Shown here piece by piece: positions 9,315 through 20,300 of a stretch of 64,000 bases of DNA. This DNA is from Ceriagrion tenellum (lineage: Eukaryota; Arthropoda; Insecta; Odonata; Coenagrionidae). The position numbers and the translations under genes were made by a program. Numbering within the stretch: the first letter of the stretch is position 1; each line of letters starts with the position of its first letter. Location: contig OY720636.1 in the NCBI GenBank assembly GCA_963169105.1, forward strand, positions 65,646,123 to 65,710,122. The letters are read 5' to 3'. Below the pieces are notes generated by a model. It made no database searches. It saw only the letters and a program-made list of their open reading frames with translations, and was not told where the DNA came from.

Positions 9315-9338
9315 CACTATAGTGATCGATATATCGAT
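9315..9338. repeat. Two abutting perfect palindromes
   Basis: CACTATAGTG (9315-9324) is followed directly by ATCGATATATCGAT (9325-9338). Both are perfect dyads. They could be a dimeric protein-binding site or a composition effect. Confidence 0.5.
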
Positions 9339-9388
9339 AGGAAGAGTTTATAAAATAAAGAAATGGATAGTATCGCAATACGGTCTAA

Positions 9389-9665
9389 TCCGGCTAAAGG
9401 CAAATTTTCGCACTATTTCAAGAAGTCGTGATATTCGTAACTTTTTTTAAGAACTAGAAAAAAACTTATTTTCGCTTTGCGCTTTGCTATTTTGGACATT
9501 GCGCTTCTATCGGACTGCATCTAAGTAGCGACGCGGTTCCGGAGAGAAGCGAGCGAGGCTCGATAGATTTCTACTCAGTCAATTCAGCGTGTTCACACGG
9601 TCGGCCTTTTCCGGCTAAAGATGAAGCTACGCACTCTTTCAAGAAGTCGCGATTATTTGTAAATG
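9389..9665. repeat. Diverged direct repeat of about 55 bp
   Basis: The string CCGGCTAAAG, then CGCACT-TTTCAAGAAGTCG and a GAT, occurs at 9389-9445 and again at 9608-9665, spaced 219 bp. It may be the remains of subterminal repeats of an old element. Confidence 0.55.
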
Positions 9666-9945
9666 TTTATCATCATCGCGTCGCGTCACGACGCTGGAGG
9701 GTGAGATTGCTATATCGCGGGAAGCCGCCCACATTGGACGAGACAGCGATACGCAAGGTGGCGGGCGCTCAATGCCTCGGCTATGTCCGGATAACGTTAT
9801 GCGCGACATTAACGGAAGCATCGATTCGGAGACTGATTCGTCTCAGCTCTCCAATACATTGCTAATGACGGTACAGGTCGCTCATACTACTGGGTGTAGC
9901 AGCATAATTTGCTGATTTGAAGGGTCAATAAAACATAAGGTATTA

Positions 9946-10507
9946 CGGTCAAACCACCCTTAACGGACACCTCCAAATAGCGAACACCTCCTAAAAACGG
10001 CCAGTGTTTCAATTCCCGGCAGTAGAACATGGAAACTTATGGAAATAATACCTCAAAGAGCGGGCACTCTCAATAACTGACGCGGACAACAGATAACAAA
10101 CATTTGTCCTTCAATTACCTCCTTTTACGGACACTCGCAACGAGCTATTCTGTAAAAATGTCTCCTCTCCTTAACAATTATCTTGATTTCTTGAAGGAAC
10201 ACAGGAACTTTTCCAGACCAAAGCTTACATTAGCAATTCGTGTACAATCTTGGTGATGTGCTACTAGCTGCTCTATGGATAAAAAATGTGAAAGGATTTC
10301 ATCCCATATTTTTTGCTGAAATGTGTGATTTCTCAATATTAAGACAAAAGATAAATATATTGACGCCTTTATATTTTAATGTACTTGCGTAGTTACTGCA
10401 TAGAGAAGCGTGTCACAATTTCGGTCCCCTCTGAATAGCGGACACCTCTCCATAGAGGACGATTTTTCCGGGCCCATACGAGTCCGCTATTGGGAGGTTT
10501 GAACTCG
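9946..10507. mobile_element. Non-autonomous pogo/Tigger-like element
   Basis: The left end reads CGGTCAAACCACCCTTAACG GACACCTCC, followed by TAGCGAACACCTCC. The right end, reverse complemented, reads CGAGTTCAAACCTCCC AATAGCGGAC and has a further TAGCGGACACCTCTCC near 10434. Ends of the AAACC(T/A)CCC-TA-CGGACACC type are characteristic of pogo/Tigger (Tc1/mariner superfamily) elements, which insert at TA; TA precedes the left end (9944-9945), and the right flank is mutated to AT. The 562-bp interior has no transposase frame, so this is a dead or MITE-type copy. Confidence 0.65.
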
Positions 10508-10889
10508 ATGTCTCTAAGTGAAGCCTTTGATCCTGTTAGCACCTATGATTGAACATTGACAGTTGCTTGAATTTAAAGTTTTTGAAACTTGAAAAAAAAT
10601 TAGGATGGCATTTTCGTACTCTCGAGGTAACAAAGTGACAGTGCAAGCAGTTTTTGACTGCATTAACATGTTTGTATTTTGTTTTAACGGTGTTTTTATT
10701 CGTAAGTTAGCATTTTGCAACCATTTTTTTCTCTTTTTCAAGTATGTGTAATATTTATAAGTTTACAATAATATGATCAGTCTTTCTTCTTGCTTTGGAT
10801 TTTAAACATTTTTACGTAACATACCAATCACATCGTTCCCTTGCGGGGTATGAACAGTCACAAAGTTTCACTCATAAATACATATTTGT
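10508..10889. other. Intergenic DNA, no gene recognised
   Basis: AT-rich spacer. The minus-strand frame at 10514-10741 has no recognisable motif. Confidence 0.35.
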
Positions 10890-11330
10890 ACACCTTACTC
10901 TGATTCAATAGTTTCCTCCATACTGACCTACCCTTGCAAACCTCTTTTGCCTCATTTACCCCCATACTCTGCTTCATATACACCCGCCTGTCTTTAAGAC
11001 TCCTAATATTTCTCCTCCTAAGAATTTCCTCAATCACATTCAACACAACCTAAACTTTCTCGGCCTACCTCTACCTCACGCACCATTCATTCTACTCTCA
11101 TATATCTGTTTCGTTATTCGACTCTCATTCATTCTCTCAACATGGCCAAACCAACGAAGCACACTCCTTTCATATATGTCCATTACTGGAGCAACTAACC
11201 CACATTCATGTATTACCCACTCATTCCTGACCCTATCGATCCTACTTTTTCCGCAAACACTCCTGAGATAACTCATACCCACGACGTTTAGTCTACTCTT
11301 ATGTCTATCCTGACATGATTTTTACGTAAA
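10890..11330 (-). pseudogene. LINE reverse transcriptase, extreme C-terminal region
   Basis: The minus strand reads SRLNVVGMSYLRSVCG, then DRVRNEWVIHECGL, YERSVLRWFGHVERM and RITKQIYESRMNGA. A stop interrupts GRGRPRK, and after a frame change it continues VIEEILRRRNIRSLKDRRVYM and VNEAKEVCKGRSVWRKLL. This is the tail found after the reverse-transcriptase domain in a further insect LINE family, distinct from the two at 1.8-4.7 kb. Two separate minus-strand frames here belong to this single broken unit. No catalytic motif remains. Confidence 0.85.
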
Positions 11331-13399
11331 TTATCACACGCATAAGCCAGCATTTGAAGTATGTTTTTTATCTTTAAAAATTCAGCATAAATTTTATCAC
11401 ATTTATATTCACATACGTATTTATAAATCTAATCGACCCCATATGTATCAAAAATATTTGTGAGTCATTTTCTTTCATTTTCCGAGGAGATTACCTTTTC
11501 ATTGATTATTTTGACGTTTTCGATGAGAGCCATTCTTGTACTTTTTTCATATAATTTGCTCTCTACACAGGTTGCAATTAATTCTGTTAGTATAACACTT
11601 TTTTTGCAGGGAATAGTTTTAAATTTAGTTTAAATAGTTATTCATCCACTATTTCTCCGTATCCAAAGACTGTAAAAATATATTTGATTATGTCTGGCTC
11701 TCTATGGATGTCTTAGCATACTTTTATTTTACGTAATATGTTGTCTGTTTTAAAACATATTTGGCACTTTTACACTTTTCTGAGCCCTATGTGGTATTTC
11801 ATTTTTCCCGTAACCATGCAACCACCGCATACTTCAAACAATACCTTTTTCCTAGATGCAATTCTTTAATCGTACATAGTTTGACCAAATGTTCATTTAT
11901 CGAGCATTTCAGTGGCTTCTGAACTTACTTTTAATCACCCCCTCATAGATTGTCTTGTCGCTTGTAAGCTATCTCCTATTGTATAGCGGTTTTTAAAAAT
12001 TATTTCCTCCGTTAGTACGTTTTTGAAGCATGCCTTTGTTTTTCTCAAAGAACAGATCATTAATGCTTTTCTATCGTATTGCGCCGTATTTTCAACGTCA
12101 TTAAGGCCCATTTGAATGCTTCTTTCTTCGCGAGAGAAAGAAAGTCTTCTTCAGACTTGTGATTTCCCTTTACTACACGTATTTGACAGTTATAGTTTTT
12201 CAGACCGTCGTCGTAGCCATCTACGAAGCCGGAGCTAACAAATGGGTGTTCACATTGAAATATGCCGGTTTTCCGGGTTATTTTGTAATCAAAGATTGCC
12301 TACATATGGTCTAACTCCCGGAAGCTAATATTTCCTCATTTTCCCTTTTCCCTATGCATTTATCATCTTTCCTGAAAAGGCTACTTACCCAATTGTAATC
12401 AATGGATTTCGCCAGAATGACAGTGAACAATCCTTTTCTAAGGGAGGATAAAAAATTTGCTATGTCAACCATCTCACACCAGGAATTGACCCGGAAATTT
12501 TCCTGAATGTGTATATTTCAGAGGAAGGCCACAGCTCATGTTCCGGTTTTCTGTCTTAGTTGGTTCTCCAAAAAAAATGCCCAATAGTGTAATCCCGAGG
12601 GAGAATGTGCAGTACTTCCATGTTGCAAGATCCGGGAAATGTTTCGATGAGGAAAAGATCGGTCATCAGTGATGAAATACAAGTCTCATACGCAAGAAAT
12701 CGGCGAATCAGAATGAGGACGAGGGGTGAAATGGTTGGTTAGGACGAGGAAAAATCGATGCTGAAATTACACTCTCGCTCGAAACTCTCGCAAAATTATC
12801 CAGCTCGGCCATCTGGTCCATGTACTTTACGAACTTTAACTTCGGGACATGAGCAGCGGAACTTTCAAAATCCTGCGAAACGGAGGATTGAGGTTTTTTT
12901 TCAGTGCTGGTCCTGTCATTTTTGGATTATACCAAGAAAAAATTCCTTAAAGGAAGATGCTTTGCATATGTGTAGTGCTTACTAGTACCCAGTAACAAAA
13001 TATCAAAAAACAACACTCGTACATGCTATGCTACGGCCGCCATATTGGAAAATGGCGACCGAAATAAATTTATCATATTTCACCAATCGTTGGAAATACA
13101 AAAAAAATGTTTGAACAAAAGTTATAGGCAATAAAGAAATACATCTTTCTAGTTCCTAATTCTTGTCCTTCCTATCAAGTTTTTCGAGAACAGCATAAGT
13201 TAAAAATCCGAAAAATCGAAGTTATTTCATTTTTGGAAGTTAAACTCGGACATTAAATTCTATAATTAGTTTTATCCTCAAGATGAGGGACTTAAGCAAA
13301 CGCATAGTTTGAATCAATATATTTTCTTATTTTAAATGTATTCCAAAATAAATGTCACTCACATTAACACTTCTTCATTTTAACAATTTACATTATTAG
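11331..13399. other. Intergenic DNA, no gene recognised
   Basis: About 2 kb of AT-rich sequence without a supported gene. At 13034-13062 a small inverted repeat (CGCCAT...ATGGCG) of the sort seen at transposon ends occurs. The plus-strand frame at 12758-12985 shares a 24-bp near-match (ATCTGGTC-ATGTACTTTACGAA) with 13638-13661, of unknown meaning. Confidence 0.4.
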
Positions 13400-13828
13400 G
13401 GAAAAATAATTGAAGAGGAAAATTGCGTTTTCTGCGATTCAAGTTTGTTGGGGGGCGAAATCGTTGAAGTGAAAAGAGAACTAAGTTCATTAACTGACGA
13501 TGGTAAGGTAATAATGAATGATTACATTAATATTCTATTGCCTTCATGTGCTCAATTACAGTCCACTTCAATCGCCGGAGTAAGTATACTGTCTAGAAGA
13601 ATATCAAGGCACGAGGAGCTGGACTATAAAACTAGAATCTGGTCAATGTACTTTACGAAGCAAAGTCAATTGTTAATTTCAAAAGTAATCGTAAATTTGC
13701 GAAGCACAGAGCAGCCAAGCAAACATATATTGGGAAAGGGTGAATGGAGTGAAACAACGAGTGTGCACATTAAGATTTTTGCGAGCCCGTACGGAAACAT
13801 AGTACGGAAACATAGTACGGAAGTATAG
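13400..13828 (+). other. Exon-like open frame, unrecognised
   Basis: A frame opens directly after CATTATTAG (13391-13399), which with the preceding TTTTAACAATTTA resembles a 3' splice acceptor, and runs 142 codons to a TAG. It starts GKIIEEENCVFCDSS, with one CxxC, and continues through DDGKVIMNDYINILLPSC and SRRISRHEELDYKTRIW. The only in-frame start upstream of residue 35 is a TTG, so if real it would be an internal or last exon. The last 13 codons lie in a 13-bp tandem repeat. I recognise no family, and no partner exon was found. Confidence 0.25.
13789..13826. repeat. 13-bp tandem repeat, three copies
   Basis: Three consecutive units of (A/C)GTACGGAAACAT, the last ending GTAT. It forms the end of the exon-like frame. 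Confidence 0.75.
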
Positions 13829-14574
13829 ACGACGCACGTTGGTCGGAAATCGAAAAAGCCCGGACTTGAGTCCAAAATGGTGTTTTTTTGAGGTCAAGAC
13901 TTGAAACTTGGCACATATAATCATTAACTAATGGTGGTTAAGTAAAAAATGATGACATGGTGAGGTTCCTTATTTTTATTTTGTATAATTTCCAAAGATT
14001 TTGTCGATTTTCTGTAATCCAACTGTCTCCAAGCATGTTTCCAGAAAAGGCATAAGATGTTGGGTTCTTTTTCTTTCCTTCCACTGCCTTCCTCACCCCA
14101 ACTACACCATCCGCCTTTTGGCATAAGCCAAGTCTTTACCTTAAAAAAATATTTACTTTAGGTCTTGGCCGTTCCTCAGATACGGAGGCCTAAACATGAC
14201 CTAATTTCCAATAAAACGTCCGTCGAAATTTTTCTTTGAAAATCTTAAAAGTTACTTAGATGGCGGAGAATTGGAACGATTTTATTGAAACATTACCATC
14301 TGTCAATACGGTATTTTGCCTGTATTTTATATAATTTTCAAATATTTCTTTCGCTATTTTTGTGCTATTATCTCCTAAAACGAAAGACGCTTCCTTCGGA
14401 AAAAAGTTTCGTCATCTTTCAGAAAAAACTTCTGGAAAAATTTTAGTCATTAGTCAATTTAGTCATTATCTTTGTGATAAAGAAACATATACTTACGCAA
14501 AGATACTTCATCAGAATATTTAGTAACCATATTTAACGTTATCCTGCATACATATTGGCGACATTTAACATAAA
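13829..14574. other. Intergenic DNA bordering the satellite
   Basis: No gene is supported. It contains isolated satellite-like words such as TATCTCCTAAAA (about 14370) but no monomer I can align, so the outermost monomers may have decayed beyond recognition here. Confidence 0.4.
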
Positions 14575-15590
14575 GTCGTCATTTAAATGATGATTTAATT
14601 TTCGCTGCTGGAAATCTTCTCGTTCTATCTCCTAAAAAGTTGCCGGGATGAACTCCGTATTCAGTTATAAATCATACTCTTGCATTTCTATTTAATTATA
14701 TCTGGTAATTTTTTATTTAATTGCGGCTGGGTTATTCGGGTGTAGAACTCCGTTTATCCCACCGTTAGAAAGAAATGTTGTGACAAAACACGAAAAACAG
14801 TTCGACAATTATGTTTACATTTTTTTCCATTGGAAGACGACATTTAAATGAAGATTAGGTAATTGCAACTGGAAATCACCTCCTTCTATCTCCTGAAAGA
14901 GATCTCGCGACAGAACTCCATATTTAGTTTCAAATTATTTCTACTTTCCCATATCTTTAATATGTATCTCATGGATTTTTAATTTAATTGTGGTGGAAAT
15001 ATTCGGGTGTAAAAGTCCGATTATTCCAACGCTAGAAAATTTCTCGTCACTAAATACGAAAATAAGTTTTGAAATTATGTTTGTATAAAATTTGACTGGA
15101 AGTCGTCATTTACATGAAGATGGAGTATTTTCGACTGCAACTCTTCTTTTTCTATCTCCTGAAAGTTTTCAGGACAGAACTTCACATTCAGTTTCAAATA
15201 ATACTTTTACATTTCTTAATTATGTATCTCCTGGAATTTTTTATTTAATTGTGGCTGAAATTTTGGGGTGTAAAAGTACGACCTTTCTAACGCTAGAATG
15301 ATTTCTCGTTACAAAACACGAAAAACTGATAGAAAATTATGTTTGCATTTATTTCAACTGAAAGTCGTCATTTAAATGAAGATTTAGCATTTCACGCCGG
15401 AAATCATCTCGTTCTATCTTTCTAAAGAGATCTTTCGACAGAACTCCATTTGCAATTTCAAATCATACTTTTGCATTTTTTTAGTTTGTAATTTTTGGAA
15501 TTTTTAATTTAATTGTGGCGGAAATATTCGGATGTAAAAGTACGATTACACCATTGCTTGACAGATTTGTCGTTACAAAAAGTTTTGTAA
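14575..15590 (-). repeat. Inverted block of four old satellite monomers
   Basis: Monomers start at GTCGTCATTTAAATG-like strings at 14575, 14836, 15102 and 15364, so spacing is 261-266 bp. Read in reverse complement they match the forward array in order: AAGTCGTCAT, TCTATCTCCTGAAAG, AACTCC..TTCAGTTTCAAAT, TGGAATTTTTAATTTAATTG, GTGGC.GAAATATTCGG, then CGTTACAAAACACGAAAAAC. They are far more diverged from one another than core monomers are. Predicted frames such as 15092-15301 and 15515-15832 are translations of the repeat. Confidence 0.85.
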
Positions 15591-16280
15591 ATCTGTCGGT
15601 TATATTCCACATGTGTTATAGGGTTGTTTTTTGTCTAATATTAAATCATAGTTCTTCTTCTTTTAGGATACGTGGTATGATGCAAAATTTAAATCTCTGT
15701 TTTATTTTGGCAGAAATAAATTTAAACTCTTTTATTTCAAAAATAGAAAAAGATATACATATTTGCCGCATTGCAAAAACGTTAGTATTTTACCAAAATC
15801 GGTTACGAGCCATCAATTTTAGATGTATATGAACTATTGCAAATATAATAAATTCAAGGATTCCGTTTAGCTACTCTTATATTCAATACGTTTCTTTGAA
15901 TAGTTTTTGCGGAATCATACACCAAAAATAAGACGGACATTACATTCTTTTGCAGTAAATAGAAGTACCTTTTCTGAGCGTCTTTCCAATTTTCTTTTTG
16001 CCTTTTATAGAACACACGAAAAACTTTCGCGTTTTTAGTTATGATAATAATAGGCTGCTAATGCCACAGAAAATCGTGACTTAAGGTATTCCGAAAGACA
16101 TACTTCCCAAGTCATAATAGAGACCATATTCGACTAATACGTTTGAATTTCACCAGCTGTGGGACACATGAATTAAATATTGCATTATTATATGTGCAAT
16201 AATATAGTTTCATATGAAAGAAATGGTTAGTAATTAAAATAAAATATCTTAAAAGATTCGTGCTACATAGAAAAGATCAA
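15591..16280. other. Spacer between opposed satellite blocks
   Basis: About 690 bp that I cannot align to the monomer. This is where array orientation switches. No gene or transposon end is recognisable. Confidence 0.5.
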
Positions 16281-17344
16281 ACCCACATTCTATTAAATCC
16301 ACATTAGAATGACAAGTCCCAGTCTAATATATACAAACATAATTTTAAACTAATTCAGGTGTTTTGGAACGAGGAGTCATTCTACCGATGACATAAACTT
16401 AGATCTATAACCGAATGCATCAGCTACTATTAAATGATATTTTCCAGGAGACAACATAAAAATGCAAAATTAATATTTGAAACTGAATTTGGAATTTTGA
16501 CGCGAGAATTCTTACATGATAGAGAACAATCAGATTTGCAGTCGCGAATTCTGTATCTTTAATGAAATGACGACTTCCAGTCTAGTATATACAAAAATAA
16601 TTTTCAAGCTGGTTCCCGTGTTTTGGAAAGAGGAGTCATTCTACCGTTGGAAGAAACATAGTTCTATAACCGAATACGTCTGCCACGATTAAATGATAAA
16701 TTCCAGGATATAAAACAAAATGCAAAATTAAAGTTTGGAACTGAATTTGGAATTATGACGCGAGAATTCTTTCAGGATGGAGAACAAATAGATTTGCAGT
16801 CGCGAATACTAAATCCTCATTAATATGACGACTTACAGTCTAATATATACAAACATTATTTGTAAAACTGATATGAGAACAAGAGGATGTGGATTTGCGA
16901 CCACTACTATTCTACCGTTGGAATAAACATAATAAGTTCTATAAGCGAATAAGTCAGCCACGGATAATCGATATATTCCAGGAAATAAAAAAAATGTAAA
17001 ATTAATATTTGAAACTGAATTTGGAATTTTGACGCGAGAATTCTTTCACGATAGAGAACAATAAGATTTGCAGTCGCGAATTCTGTATCCTCAATGAAAT
17101 GACGACTTCCAGTGTAGTATGTACAAAAATAATTTTCAAGCTCGTTCCAGTGTTTTGGAACGAGGAGTCATTCTACCCACTGAATAGGCATAGTTCTAAA
17201 ACTTAATACGTCAGCCACGATTAAATGATAAATTCCAGGAAGTAAAAGAAAAAAAAAACAAAATTAATATTTGAAACGGAATTTGGAATTTTGACGCGAG
17301 AATTCTGTCACGATAGAGAAAAAAATAATAAGCCAATACTAAAT
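16281..17344 (+). repeat. Diverged edge monomers of the array
   Basis: Four units with spacing 258-274 bp (CGCGAGAATT at 16501, 16759, 17033, 17295). The first and fourth are clearly related to consecutive units of the 2068-bp higher-order repeat (16360 matches 18961; 17160-17340 matches the stretch near 19230-19409 at roughly 93%). The two in between have no counterpart there. Confidence 0.8.
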
Positions 17345-20300
17345 CTTCACTTGAGTGACAACTCCAGTCTAATATATACAACATAATTTATCAACTGAGT
17401 CCCGTGTTTAGGAACGAGGTCTCTTTCTAACGTTAGAACAAACATATCTGTATTACGAAATAAGTAAGCCACGAATAAATGATAAATTCCAGAAGATAAG
17501 AGAAAACTGCAAAATTAATATTTGAAACTGAATTTTGAGACATAACGGGATATAGTTTTCAAGATAGATAACAAAATGATTTCTGATCGCGAATACTTAA
17601 TGATAAACATAAAAATGACTACTTCCAGTCAAATTTATACAAACATAATTTTCAAAACATTTCCCATGTTTTATAACGAGGAGTCATTCTATTGTTGGAA
17701 TAAACATAGTTATATAACCGAATACGTCATCCAGAACTAAATAATAAATTCCAGGAGATAAAAGTAATATGCAAATATTAAAATTTGAAACTGAATTTGG
17801 AGTTCTGACGCAAGAATTATTTCAACATAGATAACAAAAAGATTTGCTGTCGCGAATACTAAATCCTCATTAAAATGGCGAATTGCAGTCTAATATATAC
17901 AGACATAATTTTCAAACTGATTCCCGTGTTCAGGAACGAGAAGTAATTCTGCCGCGGATAAAAACATAGTTCTTTTATCGAATATTATCGAATAATATCG
18001 AATATCGAATTATCGATCAAATAATACCAAGAATTCCAGAATATAAAAGAGAAATGCAAAATTATTTTTTAAACTGAATTTGGAATTTTGACGCGAGAAC
18101 TCATTCAGTACGGAGGACAAAAGATTTGCAGTCGTAAATATTAAAATCTCATTAAAATGACGACTTAGAGTCTAATATATTCAAACCTAATTTTCAAACT
18201 GATACTCGTGTTTTGAAAGGGGTGTCAACGTACCGTTGGAATAAAAATATCTCTATAACCGAATACGTCAGCCAAGATTAGATGATAAATTCCAGGAGAA
18301 ATAGAAAAATGCAAAATAATTATTTGAAACTTAATTTGAAATTTAGACGCAAGACTTATTTTAGCAAAACAAACAAATAGATTTGCAGTGGCATCTTCAT
18401 TAAAATGACGGCTTACAATCTAATATACACAAACGTAAATTTCATTCTGGTTCCCGTGTTTTGGAACGAGGAGTCATTCTACCGTTGGAATGAACATAGT
18501 TCTATAACCGAATACGTCATCCATGATTAAATGATAAATTCCAGGAGAAATAGAAAAATGCAAAATAAAAGAATATAAAAAATAAGGGAGAATACTTTCA
18601 GGATGGAGAGCAAAAAAGATTATCAGTCGCGAATACTAAAACCTCATTTATATAAAGACTTACAGTCAAATATATTGAGACATAAATTTCAAAATTATTC
18701 CCGTGTTTTGGAATGAGGAGACATTCTACCGTTGGAATAAACATGGTTCTATAACCGAATACGTCAGCCACGATTACATGACAAAGTCCAGGAGATAAAT
18801 GAAAAATGCAGATATTAACATTTGAAACTGAATTTTCAGTTCTGACGCGAGAATTCTTTCAGAATAGACAACAAAAAGATTTGGTATCATGAATACTAAA
18901 TCCTCATTAAATTGAAATTGCAGTCTAATGTATACAAACATAATTTTAAACTTATTCAGGTGTTTTGGAACGAGGAGTCATTCTACCGATGACATAAACT
19001 TAGTTCTATAACCAAATGCATCAGCTACTATTAAATGATATTTTCCAGGAGACAACATAAAAAGGCAAAATTAATATTTGAAACTGAATTTGGAATTTTG
19101 ACGTGAGAATTCTTTCAGGATAGAGAACAATCAGATCTGCAGTCGCGAATTCTGTATCTTCAATGAAATGACGATTTCCAGACTAGTATATACAAACATA
19201 ATTTTCAAGCTGGTTCCCGTGTTTTGGAACGAGGAGTCTTTCTACCCTCTGATTAGGCATAGTTCTAAAACTTAAATCGTCAGCCACGATTAAATGATAA
19301 ATTCCAGGAAGTAAAAGCAAAAAAACAAAATTAATATTTGAAACGGAATTTGGAATTTTGATGCGACAATTCTTTCACGATAGAGAAAAAAAATAATAAG
19401 CCAATACTAAATCTTCACTTGAATGAATACTCCAGTCTAATATATACAACATAATTTATCAACTGAGTCCCGTGTTTAGGAACGAGGTCTCTTTCTAACG
19501 TTAGAACAAACATATCTGTATTACGAAATAAGTAAGCCACGAATAAATGATAAATTCCAGAAGATAAGAGAAAACTGCAAAATTAATATTTGAAACTGAA
19601 TTTTGAGACATAACGGGATATAGTTTTCAAGATAGATAACAAAATGATTTCTGATCGCGAATACTTAATGATAAACATAAAAATGACTACTTCCAGTCAA
19701 ATTTATACAAACATAATTTTCAAAACATTTCCCATGTTTTATAACGAGGAGTCATTCTATTGTTGGAATAAACATAGTTATATAACCGAATACGTCATCC
19801 AGAACTAAATAATAAATTCCAGGAGATAAAAGTAATATGCAAATATTAAAATTTGAAACTGAATTTGGAGTTCTGACGCAAGAATTATTTCAACATAGAT
19901 AACAAAAAGATTTGCTGTCGCGAATACTAAATCCTCATTAAAATGGCGAATTGCAGTCTAATATATACAGACATAATTTTCAAACTGATTCCCGTGTTCA
20001 GGAACGAGAAGTAATTCTGCCGCGGATAAAAACATAGTTCTTTTATCGAATATTATCGAATAATATCGAATATCGAATTATCGATAAAATAATACCAAGA
20101 ATTCCAGAATATAAAAGAGAAATGCAAAATTATTTTTTAAACTGAATTTGGAATTTTGACGCGAGAACTCATTCAGTACGGAGGACAAAAGATTTGCAGT
20201 CGTAAATATTAAAATCTCATTAAAATGACGACTTAGAGTCTAATATATTCAAACCTAATTTTCAAACTGATACTCGTGTTTTGAAAGGGGTGTCAACGTA

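Larger units (their letters stand above)
8576..9945. other. Intergenic DNA with old direct repeats
   Basis: No gene is supported. It holds two pairs of diverged direct repeats (8657-9130 and 9389-9665), adjacent palindromes (9315-9338) and a CpG-rich patch (9520-9830). The minus-strand frame at 9639-9821 has no recognisable motif. Confidence 0.4.

Noticed and set aside
13666..14124. Minus-strand frames at 13666, 13679 and 13924
   Set aside because: The first two are antisense to the exon-like frame and overlap each other; the third has no motif.
15092..15832. Plus-strand frames at 15092-15301 and 15515-15832
   Set aside because: Shadow translations of the inverted satellite block and the spacer after it. 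MAEIFGCKS in the second corresponds to MADVLGYRI in the core monomers read in reverse.
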